Shown: positions 39,560 through 47,936 of the stretch, in pieces
How positions within the stretch are numbered: position 1 is the stretch's first letter
Layout: the number at the start of each line of letters is the position of its first letter
From: Actinoplanes sandaracinus
GTDB taxonomy: Bacteria > Actinomycetota > Actinomycetes > Mycobacteriales > Micromonosporaceae
Direction of reading: 5' to 3'
Assembly: GCF_030009775.1 (NCBI RefSeq)
Contig: NZ_JASCTH010000006.1
Location: 62,001-126,000 of the forward strand
DNA: 64,000 nt
Translations under genes and position numbers: made by a program
Notes under the pieces: model-generated
The model's input: the letters and a program-made list of their open reading frames with translations, nothing else
Databases searched by the model: none
What the model was told of the DNA's origin: nothing

Positions 39560-40234
39560 GTGTCTGAGAACACCACCCCCATGCCCGACTTCACTCGCTG
39601 GCCTTCCTTCCCCTTCGAGGGCGATATGCGGGTCAAGAAGCTCGCCCCGCCGGTGGAGGTGGAACCGCCACGGAGCGGTGAGGACGGCTCCGATTGCGTG
39701 GCCTGTGGAACACCCGACGAGGGGTACATCTGGGTCAGTGAGAGGTGGCGCGTCCGCGCCATGGACCGGCCGACCGGACTGCCGATGGTCCTCATCCTTG
39801 AGTGCCGTTCGCACCTCGACCTTGGTGACCTGCCGAACCTGCTGGCCGCTGAACTGGGCGTCATGACGGTCCGCTTGGAACGGGCGATCCGTTCACTCGA
39901 CGGAGTGGCCCGGGTCCACGTGAATCGCTGGGGAGACGGCTCGGCGCACCTGCACATGTGGTTCCTGGCCCGGCCCTACGGTCGGCTGCAACTGCGGGGC
40001 ACTTTCCTGTCGCTCTGGGACGACATCCTGCCGGTGGTTCCCGAGTCGCAATGGCGGGAGAGTTTGGCTCTCGTCGCCGCCTGGCTCGCCGATTTCGGTG
40101 GCAAGGCCAACGCTGAGCCGGCTCACATCGAGTGGGAGTCACCCGGCACGTTCGCCGTCCCGGACAGTGTGGATCCGGAGCCCGACGGCCGCCGTCCGAC
40201 AACTCTCGGCGATGTGGAAGCAGCAGAGAGCTGA
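39560..40234 (+). CDS. HIT-like domain protein
   Basis: 224 aa. The segment VNRWGDGSAHLHMWFLARP has the alternating His-hydrophobic-His pattern of the histidine-triad superfamily, and a Cys pair (CVACG) lies near the N-terminus. Related proteins are widespread in actinobacteria in this position, but I know of no assigned substrate; nucleotide hydrolase or transferase activity would be a guess from the fold. The start is GTG at 39560. A DnaA-box/parS cluster lies just upstream and a bidirectional terminator downstream. Confidence 0.75.
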   Translation: MSENTTPMPDFTRWPSFPFEGDMRVKKLAPPVEVEPPRSGEDGSDCVACGTPDEGYIWVSERWRVRAMDRPTGLPMVLILECRSHLDLGDLPNLLAAELGVMTVRLERAIRSLDGVARVHVNRWGDGSAHLHMWFLARPYGRLQLRGTFLSLWDDILPVVPESQWRESLALVAAWLADFGGKANAEPAHIEWESPGTFAVPDSVDPEPDGRRPTTLGDVEAAES

Positions 40235-40263
40235 AGGCACCACGAAACCAGCAGAGAGCGAAA

Positions 40264-40298
40264 CATGCGGGCCCGGCGGAATCCGCCGGGCCCGCATG
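40264..40298. terminator. Bidirectional hairpin terminator
   Basis: A perfect 17-bp inverted repeat, CATGCGGGCCCGGCGGA (40264-40280) / TCCGCCGGGCCCGCATG (40282-40298), between the converging HIT-like and Ddl-like genes. Confidence 0.8.
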
Positions 40299-40312
40299 CG
40301 TTGTTCAACCGC

Positions 40313-41287
40313 TCAGCGGGACCCCCGCGCCACCGCCCGCGCCACCAGCGCGCTCAGCACCGCTCCCAGATCAATCCCGGCAGCCTGCACCGCCAGCGGC
40401 AACAACGACGTCTCCGTCAGCCCGGGCGACACATTGCACCCCAGCACGTGCGGCTCGCCGTCGTCCGACACGATGAGGTCGATGCGCGAGAGGTCGCGCA
40501 GACCCAGGGCTTTGTACGCCGTGAGCGCCGTCTCCGACACCCGGGCCGCGACCTCGGGCTCCAGCCGGGCCGGCACATGCCAGGTGGTCAGCCCGGCCGT
40601 GTAGCGGGCCGCGTAGTCGTAGACCCCGTCGCGGGGCACGATCTCGACGATCGGCAGGGTCTCCGGGCCGGTTCCCAGGTCGACGATCGAGACTGTCACG
40701 GTGGTGCCGGTCACGTACTGCTCGACCAGGGCGGTTGAGTCGTATGCGAAGCAGCCGACCATCGCGGCCGGCAGATCGGAAGCGTCCCGGACCACGGCGG
40801 CCCCCAGACCGGAACCGCCCTGCGCCGGTTTCACCATGAGCGGCAGTCCGAGCCGGTCGACGATCCGGTCGAGGACCGCGACCGCACCCAGCTCGGAGAA
40901 CCGGTCGTGCGGCAGCGCCACCCAGTCCGGCGTGGGGATGCCGGCTTCGCGCAGCATCGATTTCGCGGACGGTTTGTCCCAGGCGAGGCGGGCCGTCCGG
41001 GCGTCGGCGCCGACGTAGGGAACGCCGCACAGGTCGAGGACCCCGCGCAGCGAGCCGTCCTCACCGGTGGCGCCGTGCAGGGCGATCACGACCGCGTCCG
41101 GCGGGTCGGCCTGGAGCGCCGGGAGCAGGGACACGTCGGCGTCGTGGAGTTCGGCGGTCAGGCCGGTGGACCGGAGCGCGTCGAGCACCCGACGGCCGGA
41201 ACGCAGCGACACGTCCCGTTCGTAGGAGAGCCCGCCGGCCAGGACCAGAACTCGCACTTCGTCACGCGTACCCATGCCTGTGATCAT
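40313..41287 (-). CDS. D-alanine--D-alanine ligase-like ATP-grasp protein
   Basis: 324 aa. It has the Ddl layout: VLVLAGGLSYERDVSLRSG at the N-terminus, HGATGEDGSLRGVLDLCGVPYVG, the ATP-grasp lysine region LPLMVKPAQGGSGLG and a C-terminal SPGLTETSLLPLA. In true ligases the metal-binding motif is E-x-N before the SPG; here it reads HVLGCNVSPG, with Gly in place of Glu, so ligase activity is doubtful. ATG 41287 overlaps the aminotransferase stop (ATGA), favouring it over ATG 41275. The two genes are probably co-translated. Confidence 0.82.
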   Translation of the reverse strand: MITGMGTRDEVRVLVLAGGLSYERDVSLRSGRRVLDALRSTGLTAELHDADVSLLPALQADPPDAVVIALHGATGEDGSLRGVLDLCGVPYVGADARTARLAWDKPSAKSMLREAGIPTPDWVALPHDRFSELGAVAVLDRIVDRLGLPLMVKPAQGGSGLGAAVVRDASDLPAAMVGCFAYDSTALVEQYVTGTTVTVSIVDLGTGPETLPIVEIVPRDGVYDYAARYTAGLTTWHVPARLEPEVAARVSETALTAYKALGLRDLSRIDLIVSDDGEPHVLGCNVSPGLTETSLLPLAVQAAGIDLGAVLSALVARAVARGSR

Positions 41288-42597
41288 GCCAAGTCGGGAC
41301 CGGGAGCGTCCGCGGCGGCCGGGCCGCGGCGGCGCTGATGGGTGTGCTGCAGCGCGGCGCCGCCGAAGACGGCGCGCATGGCCAGGTCCTGCTCCATGAC
41401 GCCGGAGAGGCGGCGTACGCCCTCGCGGAGCCGGTCCGGCGCGGAGAAGCTGAAGTTCAGTCGCATGTTGCCGCGGCCGGTGCCGTCGGCGTAGAAACCG
41501 GTGCCGGGCACGTAGGCGACCCGCGCGGCGATGGCGCGCGGCATCATCGCCTTGGAGTCGAGGCCCTCGGGCAGGGTGACCCAGACGAACAAGCCACCCG
41601 TCGGGCGGGTCCACGTGGTACCGGCCGGCATCAGGTCTTCCAGTGCGCCGAGGAGGGCGTCGCGGCGCTCGCGGTAGATCTCCCGGTAGACCTTGATCTG
41701 TTCGCGCCACGGCATCGTCGACAGATATCTGGTGACGGCGCCCTGGGCGAACGCGCTCGGGCAGAGCACGTTGGCCTCGCTCATCATGACCAGCTTCTCC
41801 CGCACGGCGTGCGGCGCGAGGATCCAGCCGACCCGCAGGCCCGGTGCGAAGGTCTTGGAGAACGTCGAGACGTAGAAGACGCCATCGCGGCGGCGGGCCC
41901 GGAGCGGCAGCGGCGCCTCACCCTCGAAGGCGAGCATGCCGTACGGATCGTCCTCCACCACCAGCAGTCCGGCGCGCTCACAGATGTCGAGAACCTGCTC
42001 GCGCCGTTCCCCCGACAGGGTGACACCGGCCGGGTTCTGGAACGTCGGAATGGTGTAGAGGAACTTGGCCTTGCGGCCGGCTCTCACGGTGGCCTCGATG
42101 GCTTCTTCGAGTGCTGCCGGGATCAGGCCCTCGGCGTCCATTGCCACGTGCCGAACCTGTGCCTGGGCGGCCTGGAAGACGCCGAGTGCGCCGACGTAGG
42201 TCGGCCCCTCGGCGAGCACCACGTCGCCCGGGTCGAGGAACAGCCGGGCCAGGAGGTCGAGGGCCTGCTGTCCACCGACAGTGACCACCACGTCGTCCGG
42301 GGAGGCGTTGGTGATGCCGGAGAGGGCCATCACCTCGCAGATGCGTTCGCGCAGGTCGATGGTGCCCTGGCCGATGCCGTACTGGAGGCTGGTGGCGCCG
42401 TGCTGCGCCGCGAGCTCGCCGAGCATCTCACCGACCGCATCCAGTGGCAGCGCGGCGATGTACGGCGATCCGCCGGCCAGCGAGACTACCTCGGGGCGGC
42501 TGGCGACGGAGAAGAGGGCGCGGATCTCGGACGTGGTCATCCCTCGGACGCGTCGCGCGTACCGATCGGTGTAGTCGTCCTGTGTCGTGCCGGTCAT
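41284..42597 (-). CDS. PLP-dependent aminotransferase, class I/II
   Basis: 437 aa, fold type I. The PLP lysine is in STFSKTFAPGLRVGW (about K252), with TVGGQQALDLLARLF and DDPYGMLAFEG as further cofactor-site motifs. It resembles 2-aminoadipate/valine-type transaminases related to MocR regulators but has no DNA-binding domain. The substrate is not determinable. The C-terminal ~35 residues are a low-complexity tail. It is coupled to the Ddl-like gene, so both may act on amino acids for the cell wall. Confidence 0.9.
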   Translation of the reverse strand: MTGTTQDDYTDRYARRVRGMTTSEIRALFSVASRPEVVSLAGGSPYIAALPLDAVGEMLGELAAQHGATSLQYGIGQGTIDLRERICEVMALSGITNASPDDVVVTVGGQQALDLLARLFLDPGDVVLAEGPTYVGALGVFQAAQAQVRHVAMDAEGLIPAALEEAIEATVRAGRKAKFLYTIPTFQNPAGVTLSGERREQVLDICERAGLLVVEDDPYGMLAFEGEAPLPLRARRRDGVFYVSTFSKTFAPGLRVGWILAPHAVREKLVMMSEANVLCPSAFAQGAVTRYLSTMPWREQIKVYREIYRERRDALLGALEDLMPAGTTWTRPTGGLFVWVTLPEGLDSKAMMPRAIAARVAYVPGTGFYADGTGRGNMRLNFSFSAPDRLREGVRRLSGVMEQDLAMRAVFGGAALQHTHQRRRGPAAADAPGPDLA

Positions 42598-42789
42598 GCG
42601 GCTCTCACCTCATTCGAGTCTCGGGATCCACCGATCCTAGACGGGACAGGGGACATGAGGCCCCGACGTCTCATTCCGGCACTTGCCCGACCTGCTCCCG
42701 TTCATGGTGGTTCCGACGTAGGATTCGGCGGGGGCGCGGCGGAGACCCGTCCATGTCCGTGAGTCAACTGCGGGAGCAAGGGGTCCGCC

Positions 42790-43449
42790 ATGTCGCGACG
42801 CCTGGTCAACCTCACCCTCGACACTCTCGAGGACCTGCCCCGGCCCTGCCGGCAGTGTGTGTACTGGGAACTGGATCCGGTCTCCGCGGAGCGGGCCTGC
42901 GCCACCGGTGATCCCGGCCTGGAGAAGGAGGCCTGGGTCTCGCAGACGCTCCTGGAGTGGGGCTCCTGCGGCAAGCTCGCCTACGTCGACGGGATGCCGG
43001 CCGGTTTCGTCATGTACGCGCCACCCGCCTACGTGCCCCGCGGGATGGCTTTCCCGACCTCCCCGGTGAGCGCCGACGCCGCACTGCTGACCACGGCCAA
43101 GGTGGTGCCCGCATTCGCCGGCGGCGGCCTGGGCCGGATGCTGGTGCAGGGGGTGGCCCGCGACCTCACCAAACGCGGAGTGAAGGCGATCGAGGCGTTC
43201 GGCGACGCCAAGCCGGACGACACCGACGAGACGTCCTGCATCGCCCCAGTGGACTTCTTCCTCTCCGTCGGCTTCAAGACGATCCGCCCGCACCCCCGCT
43301 ATCCGCGACTGCGGCTGGAGCTACGGACGGCCCTGTCCTGGAAGTCCGACGTCGAGTACGCGCTGGAGAAGCTGCTCGGCTCGATGAGCCCGGAGACGCT
43401 GCTGCGCCCGGTCCGCCCGGTGACGGCGACCAGGTCCGCCGAGAACTAG
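42790..43449 (+). CDS. GNAT-family N-acetyltransferase
   Basis: 219 aa. It has GNAT features: a beta-strand GKLAYVDGMPAGFVMY, then an acetyl-CoA-binding loop of the R/Q-x-x-G-x-G/A type in VVPAFAGGGLGRMLVQGVARDL. An N-terminal CRQCVYWELD segment adds a Cys pair. A homologue sits between cwlM and parB in M. tuberculosis (Rv3916c), so position agrees. The substrate is unknown. Its stop codon shares the palindrome CTAG with the stop of the converging amidase gene. Confidence 0.82.
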   Translation: MSRRLVNLTLDTLEDLPRPCRQCVYWELDPVSAERACATGDPGLEKEAWVSQTLLEWGSCGKLAYVDGMPAGFVMYAPPAYVPRGMAFPTSPVSADAALLTTAKVVPAFAGGGLGRMLVQGVARDLTKRGVKAIEAFGDAKPDDTDETSCIAPVDFFLSVGFKTIRPHPRYPRLRLELRTALSWKSDVEYALEKLLGSMSPETLLRPVRPVTATRSAEN

Positions 43450-44597
43450 CTCTTCTCGGCGAGCGCCAGCCGCAGCTGCCGCACGTCGATCGACCCGGTG
43501 GGGACGTCCCGCTCCACCGGGAAGTACATCCGCTGGACGGCGGCGAGCATCGCCTCGACGATCTGCTCACGGAACATCGGGTCGATCAGCCGCTCGCGGT
43601 CGCCCGGGTTGGTCAGGTAACCGAGGTCGACCCGGACCGTCGGCATCCGGGTGAGGCGGAGCAGGTCCCAGCCTTTGGCGTGGGTCCGGCAGTCGTGCAT
43701 GCCGGTGCGGACCACGATCTCCCGCTGCACCAGGTTGGCGAGCCGCTCACCGACGGTCGAGCTGAGCCCGTTGCCGGTGCCGTAGTGGTATGTCGCCACG
43801 CCTTCCGCCGAGGGGGACGAGTGCCCGTCCAGGTGGAGGGAGATCAGCAGGTCGGCGCCGAGGGTGTTGGCCAGGGCGGCCCGTGCGGCGCCGCTCATCG
43901 GCGCGGCCGGGGACGGGCCCCGGGTCAGGTGCACCCGCATGCCGGCCGCGGAGAGCCGGCCCTCCAGGCGGGAGGCCAGGTCGAAGACGAGATCGGCCTC
44001 GTTCCACCGGAGCGGGCCGTCGGGCACCAGCACGCCGGTGTCGTCACCGCCGCCGTGACCCGGATCGATGACGATGGTCTTGCCGACCAGGTTAGGGCCG
44101 GACTGCCGGAACGCCTCGGCCTCGCGCAGCCACTGCGGGCGGCCGCCGACCACCTTGCGGCCGAGTCGGCGCAGCGCTTTCATGGTCTGCGGGCCGCAGG
44201 AGCCGTCGGGGGCGAGGCCCACCTCGCGCTGAAATTGGGCCACTGCGCGGGCTGTCCGGGCGCCGTAGACGGTGTCGGGCCGGCCGGTGTCATAGCCCAT
44301 CTCCAGAAGCCGCTCCTGGAGCGCCCGCACGTCCTCGCCGACCAGGGCGTCAGGGACCGAGTGGAAGAGATTACGTGAGCCGAGCCGCCAGCGGGCCGCG
44401 TCGAGCGCGCCCCAGGTCTCGTCGCCGACCATGCCGTCGATGCCGAGCCCGCGGTTCTGCTGGAAGGCGCGGACCGCGGTCTCCAGCGCCTCGTCGAAGA
44501 CGTCGGTCTCCGCCGTTTCCAGCAACTCCAGGCCGACCAGGATCGACCTGATCTCAGAAACGGCCACGCCGGTGTCTCCGCGTCGGATGGACCGCAC
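43446..44597 (-). CDS. cwlM: CwlM-like N-acetylmuramoyl-L-alanine amidase homologue
   Basis: 383 aa. Two N-terminal peptidoglycan-binding domains (about residues 5-65 and 85-145) are followed by an Amidase_3 domain (about 170-370). Zinc ligands are visible: His in DPGHGG, Glu in WNEADL and His in SLHLDGH. The position of the catalytic glutamate reads RVDLGYLTNPGD, with Asp. There is no signal peptide. In mycobacteria the cytoplasmic homologue CwlM is a regulator of MurA and peptidoglycan synthesis, not a hydrolase, and the same may hold here. Synteny with trxA and parB supports the CwlM call. Confidence 0.88.
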   Translation of the reverse strand: MRSIRRGDTGVAVSEIRSILVGLELLETAETDVFDEALETAVRAFQQNRGLGIDGMVGDETWGALDAARWRLGSRNLFHSVPDALVGEDVRALQERLLEMGYDTGRPDTVYGARTARAVAQFQREVGLAPDGSCGPQTMKALRRLGRKVVGGRPQWLREAEAFRQSGPNLVGKTIVIDPGHGGGDDTGVLVPDGPLRWNEADLVFDLASRLEGRLSAAGMRVHLTRGPSPAAPMSGAARAALANTLGADLLISLHLDGHSSPSAEGVATYHYGTGNGLSSTVGERLANLVQREIVVRTGMHDCRTHAKGWDLLRLTRMPTVRVDLGYLTNPGDRERLIDPMFREQIVEAMLAAVQRMYFPVERDVPTGSIDVRQLRLALAEKS

Positions 44598-44636
44598 TCA
44601 CGACTCCCTAGGGCGAGAAAGGACGACCTACCGGAG

Positions 44637-44674
44637 ACTACGCCCCGCGTCCCACAAGGGGCGCGGGGCGTAGT
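44637..44674 (-). terminator. Hairpin terminator after trxA
   Basis: A perfect 12-bp stem ACTACGCCCCGC (44637-44648) / GCGGGGCGTAGT (44663-44674), between trxA and the cwlM-like gene. Confidence 0.75.
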
Positions 44675-44685
44675 TCACGGACGTG

Positions 44686-45009
44686 TCAGAGCGCGCTCTC
44701 GATGAACTTGACCAGGCTGCTCTTCGGCTTGGCACCGGTCACCGAGTTGAACGGCTCGCCACCCTTGAAGATGGTCAGGGTGGGGACGGTCATCACGCCG
44801 TACGCCATCGCGGTCTGCGGGTTCTCCTCGATGTTGACCTTGACGATCTCCACCTGGTCGCCCATCTCGTTGGCGATCTCGGCCAGCAGCGGGTCGACCT
44901 TCTTGCAGGGCACGCACCACTCCGCCCAGAAATCCACCAGCACTGGCTTGTCGGACTGCAGCACATCGGTGGCGAAGGTGGCGTCAGTGACCGCCTTGGT
45001 TGCTCCCAC
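44686..45009 (-). CDS. trxA: Thioredoxin
   Basis: 107 aa, full-length thioredoxin. The redox motif is WCVPC (C32, C35) in place of the usual WCGPC; the cis-proline motif MTVPTLTIFKGG is intact. It reduces protein disulfides using electrons from TrxB. GTG 45009 has GGGAGG 6 nt upstream. It lies 16 bp downstream of trxB in the sigM-trxB-trxA region typical of actinobacteria. Confidence 0.95.
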   Translation of the reverse strand: MGATKAVTDATFATDVLQSDKPVLVDFWAEWCVPCKKVDPLLAEIANEMGDQVEIVKVNIEENPQTAMAYGVMTVPTLTIFKGGEPFNSVTGAKPKSSLVKFIESAL

Positions 45010-45025
45010 AAGGACCTCCCGGGTC

Positions 45026-45985
45026 TTACAGCTCTATGAATGAAGCGATGAAGCGCTCGGCGTCCAGCGCCGCGGCACAACCGGTGCCGGAGGCGGTGAT
45101 CGCCTGCCGGTATGTGTGGTCGACCAGGTCGCCGGCGGCGAACACGCCGACGACGTTGGTGCGGGTGCTGGGCGACTGCACCTTCACGTAGCCCTCGTCG
45201 TCGAGCTCGATCTGGCCCTTGAAGAGCTCGCTGCGCGGGTCGTGGCCGATCGCCACGAAGACGCCGGTGACGTCGAGAACCTTGGTCTCACCCGACTGCA
45301 CGTTCTTCAAACGGACGCCGACGACCTTGCCGTCGGCGCCGAGGATCTCCTCGACGACCGTGTTCCACTCGACCTTGATCTTCGGGTTGTCGAGCGCCCG
45401 CTTCTGCATGACCTTGCTGGCCCGGAAGCTGTCGCGCCGGTGCACGATCGTCACCGTCTCGGCGAACCGGGTGAGGAACGTCGCCTCCTCCATCGCCGAG
45501 TCGCCGCCGCCGACCACCACGATGTGCTGGCCGCGGAAGAAGAACCCGTCACAGGTCGCACACGAGGACACGCCGTGACCGAGCAGCTCCTGCTCACCGG
45601 GCACACCGATCGGGCGCCACGCGGAACCGGTCGCCAGGATCACCGCGCGGGCGAAGAACTGCTGCTCACCGACCCAGACGGTCTTGAGGCCCTCGGTGCC
45701 GGCCTCGGTCGGCTTGTCGGTCAGCTCGACCCGGGTCACGTCGTCGGTCAGGAACTCGGCGCCGAACTTCTCCGCCTGGGCGCGCATGTTGTCCATCAGC
45801 TCGGGACCCATGATGCCGTCGCGGTGACCGGGGAAGTTCTCCACCTCGGTGGTGGTCATCAGCGCACCGCCGGACTGCACGCCCTCGATCACCAGAGGCT
45901 TCAGGTTCGCGCGGGCCGCGTAGAGCGCCGCGGTGTAGCCCGAGGGCCCGGACCCGATGATGATCAGATTGCGGACCTCGTCCAC
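45026..45985 (-). CDS. trxB: Thioredoxin reductase
   Basis: 319 aa. FAD-binding [18 protein letters not shown] is at the N-terminus, the redox centre CATC in the middle ([12 protein letters not shown]), NADPH-binding [13 protein letters not shown] and HRRDSFRA, and the C-terminal FAD motif [16 protein letters not shown]. It passes electrons from NADPH to TrxA. It is in operon order with trxA. Confidence 0.97.
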   Translation of the reverse strand: MDEVRNLIIIGSGPSGYTAALYAARANLKPLVIEGVQSGGALMTTTEVENFPGHRDGIMGPELMDNMRAQAEKFGAEFLTDDVTRVELTDKPTEAGTEGLKTVWVGEQQFFARAVILATGSAWRPIGVPGEQELLGHGVSSCATCDGFFFRGQHIVVVGGGDSAMEEATFLTRFAETVTIVHRRDSFRASKVMQKRALDNPKIKVEWNTVVEEILGADGKVVGVRLKNVQSGETKVLDVTGVFVAIGHDPRSELFKGQIELDDEGYVKVQSPSTRTNVVGVFAAGDLVDHTYRQAITASGTGCAAALDAERFIASFIEL

Positions 45986-46111
45986 TGCCGACTCCTCAGT
46001 CTGTTTTCGCCGAACGCGTTAGGCCGGCGACACTGCACGCTAGAACGTCATGCCAGGCTTCCGCCATTCCCTGACCCACGCTGGTGTTCGACCTCACGCG
46101 GGGGAATTCGG

Positions 46112-47026
46112 TCAGCGTACCGGGAGTCGCTTGACCGGGTCGGCGCCCGTGCCGGGCGTGCCGCACTCCGGTCCCACCGCCCACACCCAGGTGCCGTTGG
46201 CGGCGCTGAAACGAACGATCAGCGCGGGAGCGCCTTCGAAACGGGCATAGTCCACGAAATCCACCGCGATGGCTCCACCGCTGTTCTCCTCAGCGATGGC
46301 CTGCAGGCATGCCGCCAGCGCGTCCGTGCCGCCGAGGACGTCCAGCCGGTCGCCCCCCGTATCCGCTCCCGTGACTGCCGAGGGCTCGCTGCTGCCGAAC
46401 ATCCGAGGGGTCGCCGCCTCGCCCGCCGCCGCCTGCGGCAGCGTGCCCTCGGTGTAGTCGGCGCCGGTGCGCGCCACGGCGCCCGGCGGAGGCGCCACCG
46501 CCACCATCGGCGCCGCTGCGGCGTTCTTCCCGGCCGCCGGCGCGGCGGCGCTGTCGGTCAACGTATCGGACGTCGTGCCGAGCCGGCTGACCCCGAAACC
46601 GGCGAACGCGACCACCGCGGCGGCCACGGCGATCGGCGCGGCCCACCGTCGCAGCCGCCGGGCCTTTCCAAGATCCACAACCGTTGCCGGTACGGCCGGA
46701 GTGGGCTCGAGCGCGGCCGGCGTGTCAGCCGCGGGCGCCAGGGTGAGAGACGGGACGGGGGTGACCGGTGCGGAGTCGGCGGGTGCACGGAACAGCGCGT
46801 CCAACCGGGCCGCCAGATCGCCGGGCATCGGCTCCGGCTCCAGGTCTCCCAGCGCGGCGCCGACCGCGATCATGCCCGGCTCCAGCACCTCGTGGGCGGC
46901 CTGCCAGGCCGGATCCTCGGCCAGCAGAGCGGCCACCCGCTCCTCGTCAGGGGTGCCGGTCAACGCGCCACCGACGTAGTCGGCGAGCAGGTCGAGGTCG
47001 ACCCCGTCGAACTCGGCGCCGGTCAC
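46112..47026 (-). CDS. Anti-sigma-M-like membrane protein
   Basis: 304 aa. The N-terminal ~125 residues are cytoplasmic and acidic, one membrane helix lies near 133-150 (WAAPIAVAAAVVAFAGFGV), and an Ala/Pro/Thr-rich linker leads to an extracytoplasmic C-terminal domain with two cysteines (LAACLQAI and PECGTPG). It has no zinc-finger HxxxCxxC motif. The GTG start overlaps the sigM stop (GTGA), which supports it being the SigM antagonist. The ligand or signal is unknown. Confidence 0.78.
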   Translation of the reverse strand: MTGAEFDGVDLDLLADYVGGALTGTPDEERVAALLAEDPAWQAAHEVLEPGMIAVGAALGDLEPEPMPGDLAARLDALFRAPADSAPVTPVPSLTLAPAADTPAALEPTPAVPATVVDLGKARRLRRWAAPIAVAAAVVAFAGFGVSRLGTTSDTLTDSAAAPAAGKNAAAAPMVAVAPPPGAVARTGADYTEGTLPQAAAGEAATPRMFGSSEPSAVTGADTGGDRLDVLGGTDALAACLQAIAEENSGGAIAVDFVDYARFEGAPALIVRFSAANGTWVWAVGPECGTPGTGADPVKRLPVR

Positions 47027-47703
47027 CGCGGCTCCTTCCGTTCAGATCCCGTCGGCAGCGGACTCGCCGCCTCCGACGTGGATGGGACGGTCTTGCCGTC
47101 GTTCCGGTTCCCACGCAGATATCCCAGGGCCGTCGCCATCCGGGCCCGGCCCCGGGCGCACCGGCTCTTCACGGTGCCTTCCGCCACGCCGAGCATCACG
47201 GCGGCCTCCGCCACCCCGTAGCCCTGGACGTCGACCAGCACGATCGCCGCCCGCTGATCGACCGGCAGGGCCGCCAGGGCGGCCCGCACCACGAGCGCCG
47301 TCTCGTGGTCGGGCGCCGGTGCCACCGGTTCCGGGCCGGTGGGACGGTCCTCGTCGCGGTTGCCGTCGGGCAGCGGGACGGTCGGGTGGGCCTGCCGCCG
47401 GCGGATCCGGTCCAGGCAGGCGTTCACCACGATGCGGTGGAGCCAGGTCGTGACAGCCGCGTCACCGCGGAAACGGGCCGCGTTGCGGTGCGCGTTCAGC
47501 AGTGCGTCCTGGACCGCGTCAGCGGCCTCCTCACGGTCGCCGATGGTGCGCAGGGCGACCGCCCAAAGACGGTCGCGATGCCTGCGGACCAGTTCGGCGA
47601 ACGCGTCCGGGTCACCGGCGACATGGGCACGGACCAGCTCGACGTCGTTCGGCGCGGGGCTCGCCGCGCCGGGAGCACCGGTTGGTACCTCCCTGGGATT
47701 CAC
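47023..47703 (-). CDS. sigM: RNA polymerase sigma factor SigM
   Basis: 226 aa ECF sigma. Region 2 includes GDREEAADAVQDALLNAHRNAARF and TTWLHRIVVNACLDRIRRR; region 4 includes YGVAEAAVMLGVAEGTVKSRCARGRARM. Position next to trxB/trxA and murJ matches sigM of mycobacteria and related genera, where it responds to envelope and oxidative stress. The C-terminal ~30 residues are a flexible tail. It overlaps the anti-sigma gene. Confidence 0.9.
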   Translation of the reverse strand: MNPREVPTGAPGAASPAPNDVELVRAHVAGDPDAFAELVRRHRDRLWAVALRTIGDREEAADAVQDALLNAHRNAARFRGDAAVTTWLHRIVVNACLDRIRRRQAHPTVPLPDGNRDEDRPTGPEPVAPAPDHETALVVRAALAALPVDQRAAIVLVDVQGYGVAEAAVMLGVAEGTVKSRCARGRARMATALGYLRGNRNDGKTVPSTSEAASPLPTGSERKEPR

Positions 47704-47881
47704 GCCAGCAATCTATGTCACCGGCACGAACCCGGCGCACACGGACTCCACTATGCGACAGGAATTCATGATTTAGATCATAGTGAGCTCGGTTACCGAA
47801 TAGCGTGATGTGCCGTGGTCACGGCCGTACTGGGCGTTTGAGAGCTTCGCGCAGATCAGGCCCGGGGGCGACGTCGAACGA

Positions 47882-47918
47882 AGCAGGGCCGGCCTCCGTT
47901 GAGGAAGCCGGCCCTGCT
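47882..47918 (-). terminator. Hairpin terminator after the murJ-pseudokinase unit
   Basis: A perfect 12-bp stem AGCAGGGCCGGC (47882-47893) / GCCGGCCCTGCT (47907-47918), just beyond the pseudokinase stop. Confidence 0.78.
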
Positions 47919-47936
47919 ATCGCGTGAAGGTGGGCC

